Shown here piece by piece: positions 44,290 to 56,310 of a DNA stretch of 64,000 nt. The position numbers and the translations under genes are program-made. How positions within the stretch are numbered: position 1 is the stretch's first letter; each line of letters starts with the position of its first letter. The notes beneath the pieces are model-generated. The model saw only the letters and a list, made by a program, of their open reading frames with translations, did no database searches and was not told where the DNA came from. The stretch is from Nemophila menziesii (lineage: Eukaryota; Streptophyta; Magnoliopsida; Boraginales; Hydrophyllaceae): assembly GCA_029959085.1 (NCBI GenBank), contig JARWIR010000011.1, positions 12,711,840 to 12,775,839 on the forward strand, given 5' to 3'.

Positions 44290-45886
44290 TGGTGGGTCCT
44301 TGTGTGTTCTAAAATAAAATGCAAATAAGGATAAGATAACCACAACTGCAAGTGTACAATTGTCCCAAGTAATATATGTGATAAACAGATACGTTCTCAG
44401 GGACAGATTGGTTAACTCTAATGCTTATCGAATAGTGATTAATTGCACGTAAAAGCAGATAAATGATTTTATAGTTGTTTGTTTGTTTTTCTAATTCAAA
44501 AACAATTAATTAAAAGACTGAAGTAATACAAATATTAAGCTAGACGCGAGAAAATAAAATAGTTAGACGTAAGATATGAAAGATAGTACTTGAGAGACGC
44601 TAGGATTTCACCTAAATCTATTCATTCCATGTATTGTTTAAGGGACGAATTGGTAAATAATAGTGGTCAGGATTCAGGGTTCTCCTTACCCCCGTCAGGG
44701 TGGACTAATGAGCTATTCTTAGGTGCTACAAACCCCGTCAGGGCGATTATAGTCCACCTTCGAATGATTAAGTTCTAATTACCCAATTGGTCATAGGATT
44801 AACTAAGCCTGTCAAGGTCAAATAATTTTTATCCTACATTCATTAATTAGTTCTGTACCTAAACCACCCGTCAAGGTGATTCATATGCCACTTTATGAAA
44901 TTGCCTAGATACTAATTCCTATTGTTGATTCATGACTTCAATAATAGTTGATAAATGCAAATTAATGAAAAATATTAATTACCCAATTCGATTTAAATTA
45001 CAATAATCCCAAAACTAAAAACATAAATTGAAATAGATTGGGGCTTAACCCATTAATGCGTTCTCAAGTATTGTATGAATTTAGCTCATAATTACAAAAA
45101 CTAAGAAATTGAAATAAAAATAATTCATGTTACAAATTACAGAAATAAAAGATAGAACCTAAATAGGAATTGGGTTTGACTGTGATTTGGAGAAGATGAC
45201 TTTCTCCAACTCTTGGCTTTTTCCTTTTCCTTGCTTCTGACTTTCTCTCTGGACACTCTCTTCTAAGGATGATTTAAATTGAAGAATAAAATGAGAGGTG
45301 CTGAATAATGAGGTCTAAAGGCCTATTTATAGTGCTAAATTCGGACTAGGGCTTTTACTTAGGTTAATTAGTCAAATATTAAAAAGCTCAAGTCCATAAT
45401 TTAAGTCCAAATCCGTAACTGATGTACACCCTTCACTAAAACTGGTGTAACCTTCTCAATATAACTCCGAATTGACTCATTCAACTTGCTAATTCTTCGT
45501 AACTCGATAAGGAATCTAATCTCTTCACAACTCAGCTGCTGAATCCTCGTCTAAATGGCTCACAATCAGCAATATTCAGCAGCCTTCCAGATTTGCAGTT
45601 TCCTAAATCAACTCTTCGGAATATTTCTTCACGCCTTTCACTTCTTTACACGATCTATGACTTTAATCCACGATTCCCCTCCTTGCTAGTATTCCAAACC
45701 TACAAACTTTTCACTAAGAACAAACCATATTACGCGCAAAAGCTAAATAAATCCAATAATACTAATTTCCAAGGAGTGAAATTGAAACATAGAAAATAAT
45801 CATTAAAAGTCTATCATTTTAGTCAATAATTCACCTAATTTGATATCTCCTAAGGGCATATAATTAGAACAAAAAGGGAGACATCA
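44290..45886 (-). repeat. Element D left (3') LTR
   Basis: On the plus strand it begins TGGTGGGTCC and ends GGGAGACATCA, followed by the polypurine tract (AGACCCCAAACTC). The minus-strand TATA box TATAAATA is at 45324-45331. CCGTCAGGG-type motifs lie near 44693, 44733, 44808 and 44868. Confidence 0.9.
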
Positions 45887-47236
45887 AGACCCCAAACTCA
45901 AACCTTTGTCGTCCCGACAAAGCAAAATAAAAACACGGGTTCAAGGTGATACGCGAAAAAGTAGAGTCTAATGAATAACACCCAAAACATAACTTAAAAT
46001 AAATCTCATATAGTATGATCCTAGGAATTAATATACACATACAAATGTCATGCAAGTGTGAATTCTTTGGTGTGTTGGGAAGATTTATGATATGATTGTG
46101 TGTTTGGATGATGTTTAGAGGGATGGTTTGATGATGTTTTGGTGTTTTGATGGTGATTTGAAGGTATCACTGGTGTTTGGGTTCGTTTACACTGAAGTCC
46201 CGTGTGTGAGAGGTTAAAACGCGAAATTCTGCATCCTAGAATTAATTTTTTAATGACTTTCGCTGTGAGCTGTGCCGGCCACTGAAGAGGCTAGTCGGTC
46301 GCGAACGAAGATCTACCCAATGGCTATGTCTCAAAAAGTTATGCAGTTTAGGCTCAAAGATCATCTCATTTCGACCTCCGAGCGCAAAGATATCGCTTGC
46401 CGAACTTTTCTCTAATTGTGTCCAGATTTTTTTTTTCGGGAAGCATAAAATGTTGCCTTCGAGTTTCTGATTTTTTTTAACACCTAAACGCAACTCTTCT
46501 TGCGTCATACTTGACGCACTAACCAGAGAGTTGGCTTTTCGCGCGCGCATATGTCAACTCGCTGGAGGCAAAGGGTTGCGTATCCGCGCAGAAAATTTCT
46601 ATCTTATTTTTCCGATTTCTCCTTGCCTACACCTCGGATTTTTGTGAACCTTATACTCATTTTTAGTGGAAATTGCGCTCCCGATCCATTGGACTACTCA
46701 GATTTTCCATTGGAGTTACCATTTTTCTCAGAATTACGTTTTCTTCATTTCGCACCATGTATTGCGTCTCTTTACGCACAGGTCAGAAACTTTCGGCTAT
46801 GTATCAGAACATTTTGACCTCACCATTGGATAGAGCTCGAAAAGTTATGAGTTTTAGGCTCAAGAAAAAGTTAATTCCGACTTCCGAGCATCAAGTTATG
46901 ATCTTCCGAAGTTACTTCATTCTTTTTCGTTTTAACTACCCCAAACTCATGATCTTCACTCCTGTAATCATCAAAAACACCAACCTTTCTCATTTCTTAC
47001 AAATAAAACACTAAATAAATAACCATTACTCTAATGTACACTAAGAAATTAAAGACATGTAAGCAATTTAAAACATGGGTTGTCTCCCAAGAAGCACTTT
47101 TGTTTATTACGTCTTTAAGTTCGACGCGTTACCTTCCATGAAGATGGTAATGAGGAACTTGTGGTGTTCCTCCGCTTAAACTCGCCTCTTCCTTGATGTA
47201 AAAACTTTAGAACCTTCCCCTTAGAATATTATTCAA
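45887..47236 (-). other. Element D 3' internal untranslated region
   Basis: Polypurine tracts lie at 45887-45899 and about 46928-46940 (minus). The post-pol block GTCTTTAAGTTCGACGCGTT is at about 47111. A single degenerate palindrome pair lies around 46274 and 46289. ORFs 46242-46550, 46551-46817 and 46673-47014 show no homology and differ between strands, so I leave them out as genes. Confidence 0.6.
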
Positions 47237-48397
47237 TCAATCTCTGAAAGGAGGTGTGTAAGTACTTCGTTTCGCCTTCTTACTTACACGTCGAAACTCA
47301 TTTTCCACCACATTAGAGTAGATAACCGTTCTCAACGGTATAAGATTATTTTTATTCCTTGTTTCAATCTCGGATTCATCTTTAAAATGTGGTGGGTAGG
47401 TTCTCCTCCTTTCCGCTTTGCTCTCGCGGTGTGGCACCTTGCTTGTATAGCACATGTTGATCCTTTGTGGTAGTGGAGGTATTCATTAGCTCTATTTTAA
47501 TTCAAGATTCGTAATCAGTATGGGTGAACTTGTTGTGGCGGAGATTCAACTTCTATTTTATTGTGAACCTCTATTTCTTCAATTGACCCCTCAACCATTT
47601 CATATTCATCCTCGCTTTCAACCCAATCTTCCACTATTACCTCATAATATTCTTTCTTTGGATTTTATATAACTTCGATCACCACCTCTTCTTGTTTGCG
47701 TTCTATATCTTGATCATGTGTATACACCTTGGGAATAGCAATCTCTGTTTCAATTTCTAAGATTTTCGTTGCTACTCCTTCTTCCACCATGCTAACAAGG
47801 TCTTCAACCACATGGAGGTCTATCAACAATCAGCATGGTGGTCATATCACTATCACTAGTATCTTCCTTCAACACCTCCTCCTCAACTACTTCTTCATGT
47901 TGAACTCTTCCATCCCTCGGGGGAGTTGAATCTTCATAAGACTTGCTACTATTGGCAAAATGCTGAGAATTATAAATAGACTCCATTTTGTCTAGCTTCT
48001 TTTGCATTCTTTCCAAGCGGGAATTTCTTTCCTCTGTTAACTTCTGCGATTGTTCATATAAGCGCATGAGTTCTTTTAATGATCTATCTAATTCGGAACT
48101 TTGTGGTGAAGGTGGAGGTTTTTGCATGTTTTCAACCCAGTGGTTGTTTCATTCATGCTCGTGTTGATCGTGATATGATAGTTGTTGTTGATTGTTCCCG
48201 ATCAATTGATTATTTTATCCTTGCTCTTGCGGGTATTGATAAGGTTGTTGGTAAGAATTAATGCCCCATTGTTGTTGTCTAGAAGAGTCCTCCCAATAGT
48301 CAAATGGAACGGGATTTGGGTAATGTCCTCTATACATCTTTAAATAAGTCTCTTGATCGTAACCTGAATAAAGCACATGTAAAAACAAAACAAACAC
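47237..48397 (-). pseudogene. Element D gag-like remnant
   Basis: Three open pieces on the minus strand (48397-48215, 48127-47804 and 47455-47237) are in the same phase, separated by stops. The first piece is Tyr/Pro/Gln-rich (MYRGHYPNPVPFDYWED, SYQQPYQYPQEQ). The second is a clear coiled coil (SLKELMRLYEQSQKL, RLERMQKKLDKMES) with an acidic tail. The third is basic. This resembles the low-complexity C-terminal part of gag rather than capsid. No CCHC knuckle and no protease are visible. Confidence 0.5.
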
Positions 48398-48464
48398 AAG
48401 CGTAAAACGTAAAATAAAAATGCATTAAACACTAAAGGACAAACACCAGGGTCACACGCTACCG

Positions 48465-48482
48465 TCCCCGGCATCGGCGCCA
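48465..48482 (-). promoter_or_regulatory. Element D primer-binding site
   Basis: The minus strand reads TGGCGCCGATGCCGGGGA, a tRNA-Asp-type site differing by one base from that of A and C. It lies 6 bases from the right LTR (48489). Confidence 0.85.
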
Positions 48483-48488
48483 AAAACT

Positions 48489-50086
48489 TGGTGGGCCCTT
48501 GTCTGTTCTAAATTAAAATGCAAATAAGGATAAGAGAACCACAACTGCAAGTGTACAATTGTCCCAAGTAATATATGTGATAAACAGATTCGTTCTCAGG
48601 GACGGATTGGTTGACTCTAATGCTTATCGAATAGTGATTAATTGCACGTAAAAGCTGGTAAATGATTTTAAAGTTGTTTGTTTGGTTTTCTAATTCAAAA
48701 ACAATAAATTAAAAGACTGAAGTAATGCAAATATTAAGCTAGACGCGAGAAAATAAAATAGTTAGACGCAAGATACGAAAGGTAGTACTTGAGAGACGCT
48801 AGGATTTCACCTAAATCTATTCATTCCATGTATTGTTTAAGGGACGAATTGGTAAATAATAGTGGTCGGGATTCAGGATTCTCCTTACCCCCGTTAGGGT
48901 GGACTAAGGAGCTATTCTTAGGTGTTACAAACCCCGTCAGGGCGATTATAGTCCACCTTCGAATGATTAAGTTCTAGTTACCCAATTGGCCATAGGATTA
49001 ATTAAGCCTGTCAAGGTCAAACAATTTCTATCCTACATTCATTAATTAGTTCTGTACCTAAACCCCCCGTCAAGGTGATTCATATGCCACTTTATGAAAT
49101 AGCCTAGATACTAATTCATATTGTTGATTCATGACTTCAATAATAGTTGATAAATGCAACTTAATGAAAAATATTAATTACCCAATTCGATTTCAATTAA
49201 AATAATCCCAAAACCAAAAACATAAATCGAAATAGATTGGGGCTTAACCCATTAATGCATTCTAAAATACTGTATAAATTTAGCTCATAATTGCAAAAAC
49301 TAAGAAATTGAAATAAAAATAATTCATGTTACAAATTACATAAATAAAAGATAGAACCTAATTAGAAATTGGGTTTGGCTGTGATTTGAAGAAGATGACT
49401 TTCTCCAACTCTTAGCTTTCTCCTTTTCCTTGCTTCTGACTTTCTCTCTGGATACCCTCTTCTAAGGATGATTTAAATTGAAGAATAAAATGAGAGGTGT
49501 TGAATAATGAAGTCTAAAGGCCTATTTATAGCGCTAAATTCGGACTAGGGATTTTACTTAGGTTTATTAGTCAAATATTAAAAAGCCCAAGTGCATAATT
49601 TAAGTCCAAATCATGTAACTGACGTACACCCTTCACTAGAACTGGTGTAACTTTCTCAATATAACTCTGAATTGACTCATTCAACTTGCTAATTCTTTGT
49701 AACTCGATAAGGAATCTAATCGCTTCACAACTCAGCTGCTGAATTCTTGTATAAATGGCTCAAAATCAGCAATCTTCAGCAGCCTTCCAGATTTGCAGTT
49801 TCCTAAATCGACTCTTTGGAATATTTTTGCACGCCTCTCACTTCTTTACACGATCTATGACTTTAATCCACGATTCCCCTCCTTGTTAGTATTCCAAACC
49901 TACAAACTTTTCACTAAAAACAAACCATATTACGCGCAAAAGCTTAATAAATCCAAAACTACTAATTTCCAAGGAGTGAAATTGAAATATAGCAAATAAT
50001 CATTAAAAGTCTATAATTTTAGACAATAATTCACATAATTTGATGTCTCTTAAGGGCATATAATTAGAACAAAAAGGGAGACATCA
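48489..50086 (-). repeat. Element D right LTR, shared with a second unit
   Basis: It is 1598 bp and nearly identical to 44290-45886. The minus-strand TATA box TATAAATA is at 49523-49530. It is the 5' LTR of D and, by position, the 3' LTR of the truncated unit that follows on the right. Confidence 0.88.
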
Positions 50087-50622
50087 AGACCCCAAACTCA
50101 AACCTTTGTCGTCCCGACAAAGCAAAATAAAAACACGGGTTCAAGGTGATACGCAAAAAGGTAGAGTCTAATGAATAACACCCAAAACATAACTTAAAAT
50201 AAATCTCATATAGTATGATCCTAGGAATTAATATACACATACAAATTTCATGCAAAATCAAAAAAAATAATCAATTAAAAATTAACTTCACAACGCTAGA
50301 AGGTTACGCTTGTACTTATCTCAAGATGATGGCTATAGTGTGTTCATCGATCCTTACTAACATTGAACGCTCCACTTAGTATACTCCTATTAGCTGAATT
50401 AAAAATCCACTATATAACTTTTAATCACGAGGACTTTATGGTTATAGCGTAGGCTTAGGGACTGTATGGAATGTATATTTGGTAAATTTGAAGTGAACTT
50501 TTGGCGCTCTCCTCACTTACCATCAACAAACTGTCATTGAGCTTGAGTTTTCACTCGAATATCGTTCTCACTCAGCCCATTTGACGCACTAATGTAGCAT
50601 CCCCAAAATTACACAATAAGCC
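50087..50622 (-). mobile_element. 3' internal fragment of a second D/B-like unit
   Basis: It starts with the same polypurine tract as 45887. It then follows the B/C-type 3' untranslated sequence (reversed GTGAGGAGAGAGCC block near 50510, and CATCCCCAAA near 50600) rather than D's own. It ends abruptly at about 50622. The unit has no further internal region and no outer LTR. Confidence 0.75.
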
Positions 50623-50639
50623 CTTTAAGGTAAAAATGG

Positions 50640-52333
50640 TCTTTTTATAGTGACTCTTGTTCTTAAATTGTAATATTACACTTTCTCCCCTTGGAATTAG
50701 ACTATTTGCATTTATAGAGCTTTTATGCGTTAATTTACTTATTTTTAGTGCAAAGTTAGTAGGTTTATGAATTTCATGAAAAACCAATCCAAGGAGGAGA
50801 AGTGAGAATTAAAGTCTTCGAATATTTCTAGTGTTCTTAGTCGAGTTTCCTGAATTTAAATTGCACTTTCTTATTTCTAGTCTTGATTTAATGATTTATT
50901 ATTTTTAAAGCATATGCAGTTTAATTATTTATTTAATGTGAAGCTTTAGAGATAATATGAAAATAAATTATATGCTAAATCAATGCTAAGGATATAATGA
51001 ATGAAAATGTTGAAGAAATCTGGAGATAGAAGGAATTAGAGTCCAACTAGGAAAAGGAAAAGCTGCCTTATGAATCTGAAATTCCAGCCACATTTCAAAG
51101 ACGAGTCCATAACTTAAGATTGGATAAGAATTTTGGCGAGTGGTCTGCACCAATGGAAATCTCTTTCCAAGACAAGCGGTTTCATATATTGGAATGCCTC
51201 AAACAGATAAATATTGAATGAGATATGACCAAAACAAATCAGCAGCAGAATCTTACCTTTCCTAGATTTTAGGGCTACGAATTAAAGAGTTCTTGACTTG
51301 TCTTCAACTCCAAGTAATTCGACCTAGGGCTTGCTAACACCTATGAATACCATCTCTAAACCTTAGAAAATCATCCCTTGGCTGCATAAACTTAATATAC
51401 ATTCATAATTCATCATAGAAGCAATCAAGAGGATCTAGAGGAGGAAGAAGCAAGAGCTAGAGCTTAACTACATCAATTCAGCACTTCTCCATCTCTATTC
51501 TTTGGGTAGTTTAGTATTAGATCTATTTTGTCTATGAGGTATTTCTAAACTAATTATTCAAGAAGTTTTAGTATGCATAATTACTCTTTAGGATTGTAAT
51601 TTATATGAACCTTTGATTATTGTTTTTCTGTTTTAATTTGAATCTGGGATTTTAGTACTTAATTGAATTGGTTCTTAATTTCCATTGACTATATTCTTTT
51701 GCTTGTTCACTATCATTGACGTCGCGAATCAATGGTAGGTTTTAGTAATTAAGCTATTCACTTTGGTGGGGAAGTGATCTCCTTGACGGGGGGTTTAATT
51801 ACAGACATAGAATATAGACGCGTGGTATCCGTTATTTGACCCTGACGGGCTTGACTAACCACGTAGCCAATTGGGTAAAATAGTATTCATCTGAAAGTAG
51901 CTTATAATCGCCCTGACGGGGTTTGTAATACCGTAGGATAGCTCTTAGGTCCACCCTGACGGCGGCTAGGAGATATTAGATTTCCCGACTTTTGTGAGAT
52001 TTCTCATTCACCCTTATTCTTAGGAATCATAAATTCAATAGGATAGATTCATACTTGCATCTTCTTATCTTATTTGCATACTTGTTTATTATTTATTATT
52101 TATTTTATTTAGTTAATTATAAAACAAACTCCTTTGTTATTTATCTTTTTAAAGAAATTAAAACTATTTATTCTAATATTGAACACGAAGTTAGAATAAC
52201 TACTTAAATCCCTGTGGAGACAATAACCCCTATTTACTTATCTATTACTTGGTACGACCCGTACACTTGCGGTCTGTGGATCCTTTATTTCTTTGCTTTA
52301 TTTCATTATTTTATAACACACAAGGACCCACCA
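50640..52333 (+). repeat. 5'-truncated LTR in plus orientation
   Basis: It matches element B's LTR from ACTTTCTCCCCTTGGAATTA (about 50682) onward and ends GGACCCACCA at 52333. The first 100 bases or so, including TGATGTCTCC, are missing. CCTGACGGG motifs lie near 51783, 51841, 51911 and 51953. It abuts an opposite-strand fragment on the left and the MULE-like copy on the right, so a rearrangement breakpoint lies at about 50622-50680. Confidence 0.75.
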
Positions 52334-52358
52334 ATAGCCCACGAATTATCGAACCACT

Positions 52359-52556
52359 TCATTCACCCATCGGCTCATTCAACCAAATGAAGAACTTGCA
52401 ATCCATCAAACATCCCCAATACATACACTTGTAAAATCTCCTACCTAGATTCGCATCAGACCAAGAAGTGTGTATCGTAGCTAATTTCCTGCACCTGCAA
52501 TATGTAACGCGAGAACATGACGAGCCCACACTGTGGGTGCTTTGGGGACAACTCAT
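52359..52556 (-). pseudogene. zf-GRF zinc-finger fragment, copy 2
   Basis: The 65-codon minus-strand reading contains CRCRKLATIHTSWSDANLGR, then RRFYKCMYWGCLMDCKFFIW. The Cys pair, SW, N-x-GRRF, Cys and FFxW positions of the GRF zinc finger are all present. The gene start and the downstream part are lost. It sits in the remnant of an inverted-repeat element, so it is most simply a captured gene piece. It is closer to the ancestral form than copy 1. Confidence 0.65.
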
Positions 52557-52995
52557 TCTTGAATAATGGGGCTTACTGCATATTAGAATTTAGGTATGAA
52601 CATAGCCATATCTGCACGGAAGTTCCTGTTGCTCAATTCGAGCTTTCTACATGTGTTTATCACCCAATGCCCTCCATCCTTTTTACCTACTACACATTCC
52701 ATTATCAAGAAATTTAAATCTTCCACCTCCAGCATGCATATTCCACACTCATGAGACTCCAATAAACCTCGTTTATTTAAGTTGTAAGTCGTGGGTAATC
52801 TACTATTTTTTTACTTGGATTTTTTGAGAACACTTTCGCTTCCAAATTAAGTGGGTAACATGGTAATATGTCACGAAAACCTAGTACAAGGAGTAAAATA
52901 TCATGAAAACCGCGCACATGACCAACACATGATAAACTAACGACGATTTTTGACTGATTTGGTTAACTGTGGGTAAAGAGTGACAAAAACTTAGT

Positions 52996-54588
52996 TGATG
53001 TCTCCCTAAATGTTCTAATATTATGCCCCTGGGAGACATCATTTTTTGTGTTTATTTGACTATTTAGATAGAATTTTGGTGTTAATATGCAATAAATCGA
53101 TTTCCCTCTTTTAATTCTAGTATTTTTTATTAAACTTTTGCACGTAATATTGTTCTTTTTAGTGAAAAGTTTGTAGGTTTTGAATACTAGCTAGGAGAGG
53201 AATCTAAGAATAAAGTCAAAGATCGTGTATTGAAGTCAAAGCAAGAAGAAATATCCCGAAAGAATTAACAATTTCAAGCTGCAAATCTGTAAAGTTGATA
53301 ATAATTGCTGATTTCGAGCCATTTAAAAGTGGATTTAGCCTCTGACTTGTGACGATAAATTGTTTCCCATTGAGTTACGGAAATTTAGCAACTGGAATGA
53401 GGTCATTTCGAGTTGAAACGAGCCGGTTAGAGCTGATTTAGTGAAGGTGATGCAGCAGTTACGTGATTTGGGGTTAATTAATGGACTTGGGCTTTTCTAA
53501 TTTTCATTTAATCCTTAAGACAAGCCCAAGTCCGAATTTTAGCTTATAAAAGGGCTTTTAGACTTCTAGTTTTACACACAATTCATATACAATTCATACT
53601 CTTAAGAAAAGAGAGAAGTCAGAACACCAGAGAAGAAGCTAGAGCAAGGAAAAGAAGAAGCCAAGAGCTGGAGATTATCAACATCTCCAATTCTCAGCCA
53701 ATTCAACTCCGTAATTAGGTTCTCCTATTTTATTCTGTAAAACAATTATGAATTCGTTTTATTTTAATTTCTTAGTTTTTCGTATTAGCATGAGTTAAAC
53801 TTATAAAGTGCTTGAGAACGCATAATGGGTTAATCCCAATTCTATTTCATTTCATGTGTTTGAATTTGAGATTTTAATAATTCAAATCAAACTGGGTAGT
53901 TAGTATTTTTCTTTAATTTGTATTTTATTTACTATTATTGAACTCGCGACTCAACAATAGGACTTAATACTTAGGCTATTCCATTTAGTGGCGAATGGAT
54001 CACCTTGACGGGGGGTCTAGGTATGGAACCAATTAATGAATGTAGGATAGAAATTAATGACTTTGACGAGCTTAATAAATCCTATGGCCTATTGGGTAAT
54101 AATAACTTAATCATTCGAAGGTGGACTATAATCACCCTGACGGGGTTTTAGCACCTAAGAATAGCTCCTTAGTCCACCTTGGCGGGGGTAAGGAGTATCC
54201 CAAATCCCGACCCTTACTATTTACCGATTTGTCCCTTAAACAAAACATGAAATGAATAGAGTTAGGTGAAATCCTTGTGTCTCTCAAGTACTGGCTTTCA
54301 TACCTTGCGTTAACTACTTTATTTTCTCGCGTCTAGTTTAATATTTGCATTAATTTAGTCTTTTAAATTATTGTCTTAGCTATAGAAAACCAAAAAAAAA
54401 AAATCTTAAAATCATTTACTTGCTTTCAAGTGCAATTAATCACTATTTGATAAGCATTAGAGTCAACCAATCTGTCCCTGAGAATGAATCTGTTTTATCA
54501 CGTATATTACTTGGGACAACTGTACACTTGCAGTTGTGGTTCTCTTAACCTTATTTGCATTTATTTTAGAACACACAAAGGACCACCA
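52996..54588 (+). repeat. Solo LTR (1593 bp) in the MULE-like copy 2
   Basis: It starts TGATGTCTCCC and ends GGACCACCA. TTAGT (52991-52995) and TTAAT (54589-54593) flank it, a 5-bp target duplication with one later change; copy 1 shows the empty site ACTTAGTATAGGGG. The TATA box TATAAAAG is at 53545-53552. The self-complementary start (GGGAGACATCA near 53030) and CCTGACGGG motifs (near 54003, 54137 and 54176) are present. Confidence 0.9.
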
Positions 54589-54873
54589 TTAATATAGGGG
54601 GTAAACAGTCGCGTTTTAAACAGTAGGGGGTAAGTAATTAATCGGCCCATAGTACAGGGGGTAACAGTTGTATTTACTCAAAAGAATATGCATAATTTAA
54701 ACCAACCTGCACAATGATGCATTATAATACATATTTAATCTCTCAAAGAAGGAAAGCGTATAAAACACTGATCTATTTGTATTAGAGACACCTACATGAT
54801 AGAAAAATAATTAACGAGAAAATACGATTAAAAAAGTATAAGGTTGTAATTAATGGATCGATTGTAGCAATAC

Positions 54874-55221
54874 TTATGTCAGCGTCCAGGTGCGGCGAAT
54901 CAGAATTTTCTCCATTCTTGGTACTTCAGATAGCCAATAAACTAGGATCCCATTTGTCCCAATAGTAAATTGAACACTATCTATACGAAAATTGATGCCA
55001 CTATGATCCAATCCAAAATAATTCCCAAATGGTGATTTCCAATAAGCAATTGGAATAATCCAAATGCCAATAGGAAGAAAAATTGGCCGAGAGGTATGCA
55101 TATTAATGAATATCATGATGGACATAAAATGAGATAGGATGGAAAGGTTTTTTTGATGTATTTCTTTGGGTGGATGTCTATTTCTTCGAGATAAAAGATA
55201 CTCTCTCAGTTCCACAAACAT
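54874..55221 (-). other. Unrecognised minus-strand reading conserved in both duplication copies
   Basis: This 115-codon frame ends ...YWLSEVPRMEKILIRRTWTLT. In copy 1 (about 25293-25490, minus) the last 65 codons are also open, with many conservative changes (for example WKSPFGNYFG against WKTPFGNYFG). I do not recognise the family. The N-terminal half is low-quality hydrophobic sequence. Open frame in both copies suggests a former coding exon, but a chance origin is not excluded. Confidence 0.3.
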
Positions 55222-55335
55222 ATTTTGGTAGATCTAGAATATACCACATATTTGTGGTATGATAATCAATTGTAGATCTAATAAAGGCTTATATAATGGA
55301 AAGTTTGAAGCCGACAAAATACAATCACTAACTAG

Positions 55336-55623
55336 TATTTTAATGGATTTATATGCAGGGACACAAGCACCACCAACTATAGTGTAGGGATTTTGAGTAA
55401 TGTGGGCAGAATAATGCAACAAATACTGCCTGGGAATGCTTATATCTTAGATAAATCTAAGAAAGAGCTGCATAAATGCGTTACCGTGTTCATTAGGTTC
55501 ATCACATCAGAAGCTAGTGAACTTTGCATTAACAATCATAGAAGGATTCTAAAAGTTGGTGATCTGATAAGATCCATGTACACCTTAGGGTACAAGAATT
55601 ACGTTCATGCCCTCAAGATATAA
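55336..55623 (+). pseudogene. NF-YB histone-fold fragment
   Basis: The reading is open from 55336 to TAA 55621-55623, with no ATG upstream. From about 55396 it reads SNVGRIMQQILPGNAYI, then ELHKCVTVFIRFITSEASEL, then DLIRSMYTLGYKNYVHALKI. This follows the NF-YB histone fold (NVxRIMKxxLPxNAKI, QECVSEFISFITGEAS, DDLxWAMxTLGFxxYxxPLK) with moderate divergence. NF-YB pairs with NF-YC and NF-YA to bind CCAAT boxes. The start of the domain (the DRFLPIA region) and the last helix after LK are missing, and key Lys/Asp contacts have changed. It is most likely a decayed gene fragment. The duplicate locus (about 25495) has lost it apart from its last codons. Confidence 0.7.
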
Positions 55624-56310
55624 CTCTATCACCATCGGGAACATGATGGAGCTAGGCTTTGTTTTCCAACTCATACACTTCCTCATCCTGCACCTTCTTT
55701 ATTTTGTGGGTCATAATTCTGGATTTTTCAAAAAATAAGTTGAAAAAATGTGTCTTGATATTCTAAGTGGACAATAATATTGGAAAATTATTTTTATTAA
55801 ATTTACATTAATTTCGGAACATAGGGAGTAAATGGTTAGGGTTATTTTTAGTTAAATTTTATTTCGTGGTATTTTGTTTAAAATTTTTGTAAAAAAATTA
55901 TTGAAAATGAAATATGTTTTTTTGTGTTTAGTTGGTAGTAAGATTTAGTTTTTGGCTTAATCCCTAGTTTGGTGTGTCCACATAAAGTAATTCTCTTAAA
56001 AATTGAAATCTAGATGTGTTCGTTTGAAATCATTATATATTTATTTTATATTATGACATTTTATATACAGATAAATAGTTGTACCACATTAAGTTTAATA
56101 TTTAAAAAAATCAAAATCTTTTCAAAAGTCAGCAGAAGTGGTTTGTTCTTCTAGTAAAAATTCATCTCTCATTAGGAACTAGGTAAAACCTATGCCTGAA
56201 AGTATTGTGAAAAATAAAAAGAACCCTTAAAATCAAACAATAATAAATAGCTTGTTACCCCTCCACAAGGATATTACACTATAACAAATTATTATCAATA
56301 AGAATTCGAC

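Larger units (their letters stand above)
44290..50086 (-). mobile_element. Element D: LARD-like non-autonomous gypsy element
   Basis: Two LTRs (44290-45886 and 48489-50086, 1597 and 1598 bp) enclose only 2.6 kb. That interval contains a primer-binding site, a decayed gag-like reading and untranslated blocks homologous to A, B and C, but no protease, RT or integrase. On the right the expected target duplication is missing. Instead another copy of the 3' internal region follows (50087 to about 50622), so the right LTR is shared with a second, truncated unit. The left LTR sits in the CACTA transposase. Confidence 0.85.
52334..54679. mobile_element. MULE-like element copy 2, left part missing, split by a solo LTR
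   Basis: It matches copy 1 from 24323 to its right end (54679, followed by AAAAGAAT as in copy 1). The left arm is absent. A solo LTR (52996-54588) interrupts the right arm. It retains a better-preserved zf-GRF fragment. Confidence 0.65.
54680..56310. repeat. Duplicated segment, copy 2 (right flank)
   Basis: It matches 25085-26077 and then 41713-41843. It is the undisturbed version of the locus: it lacks the LINE and the CACTA element and keeps about 530 bp that copy 1 lost. That extra part holds the NF-YB fragment. Confidence 0.8.

Noticed and set aside
46242..47014. ORFs of 88-113 codons in element D
   Set aside because: They overlap on opposite strands, have no recognisable domain and lie in untranslated sequence homologous to A and C.
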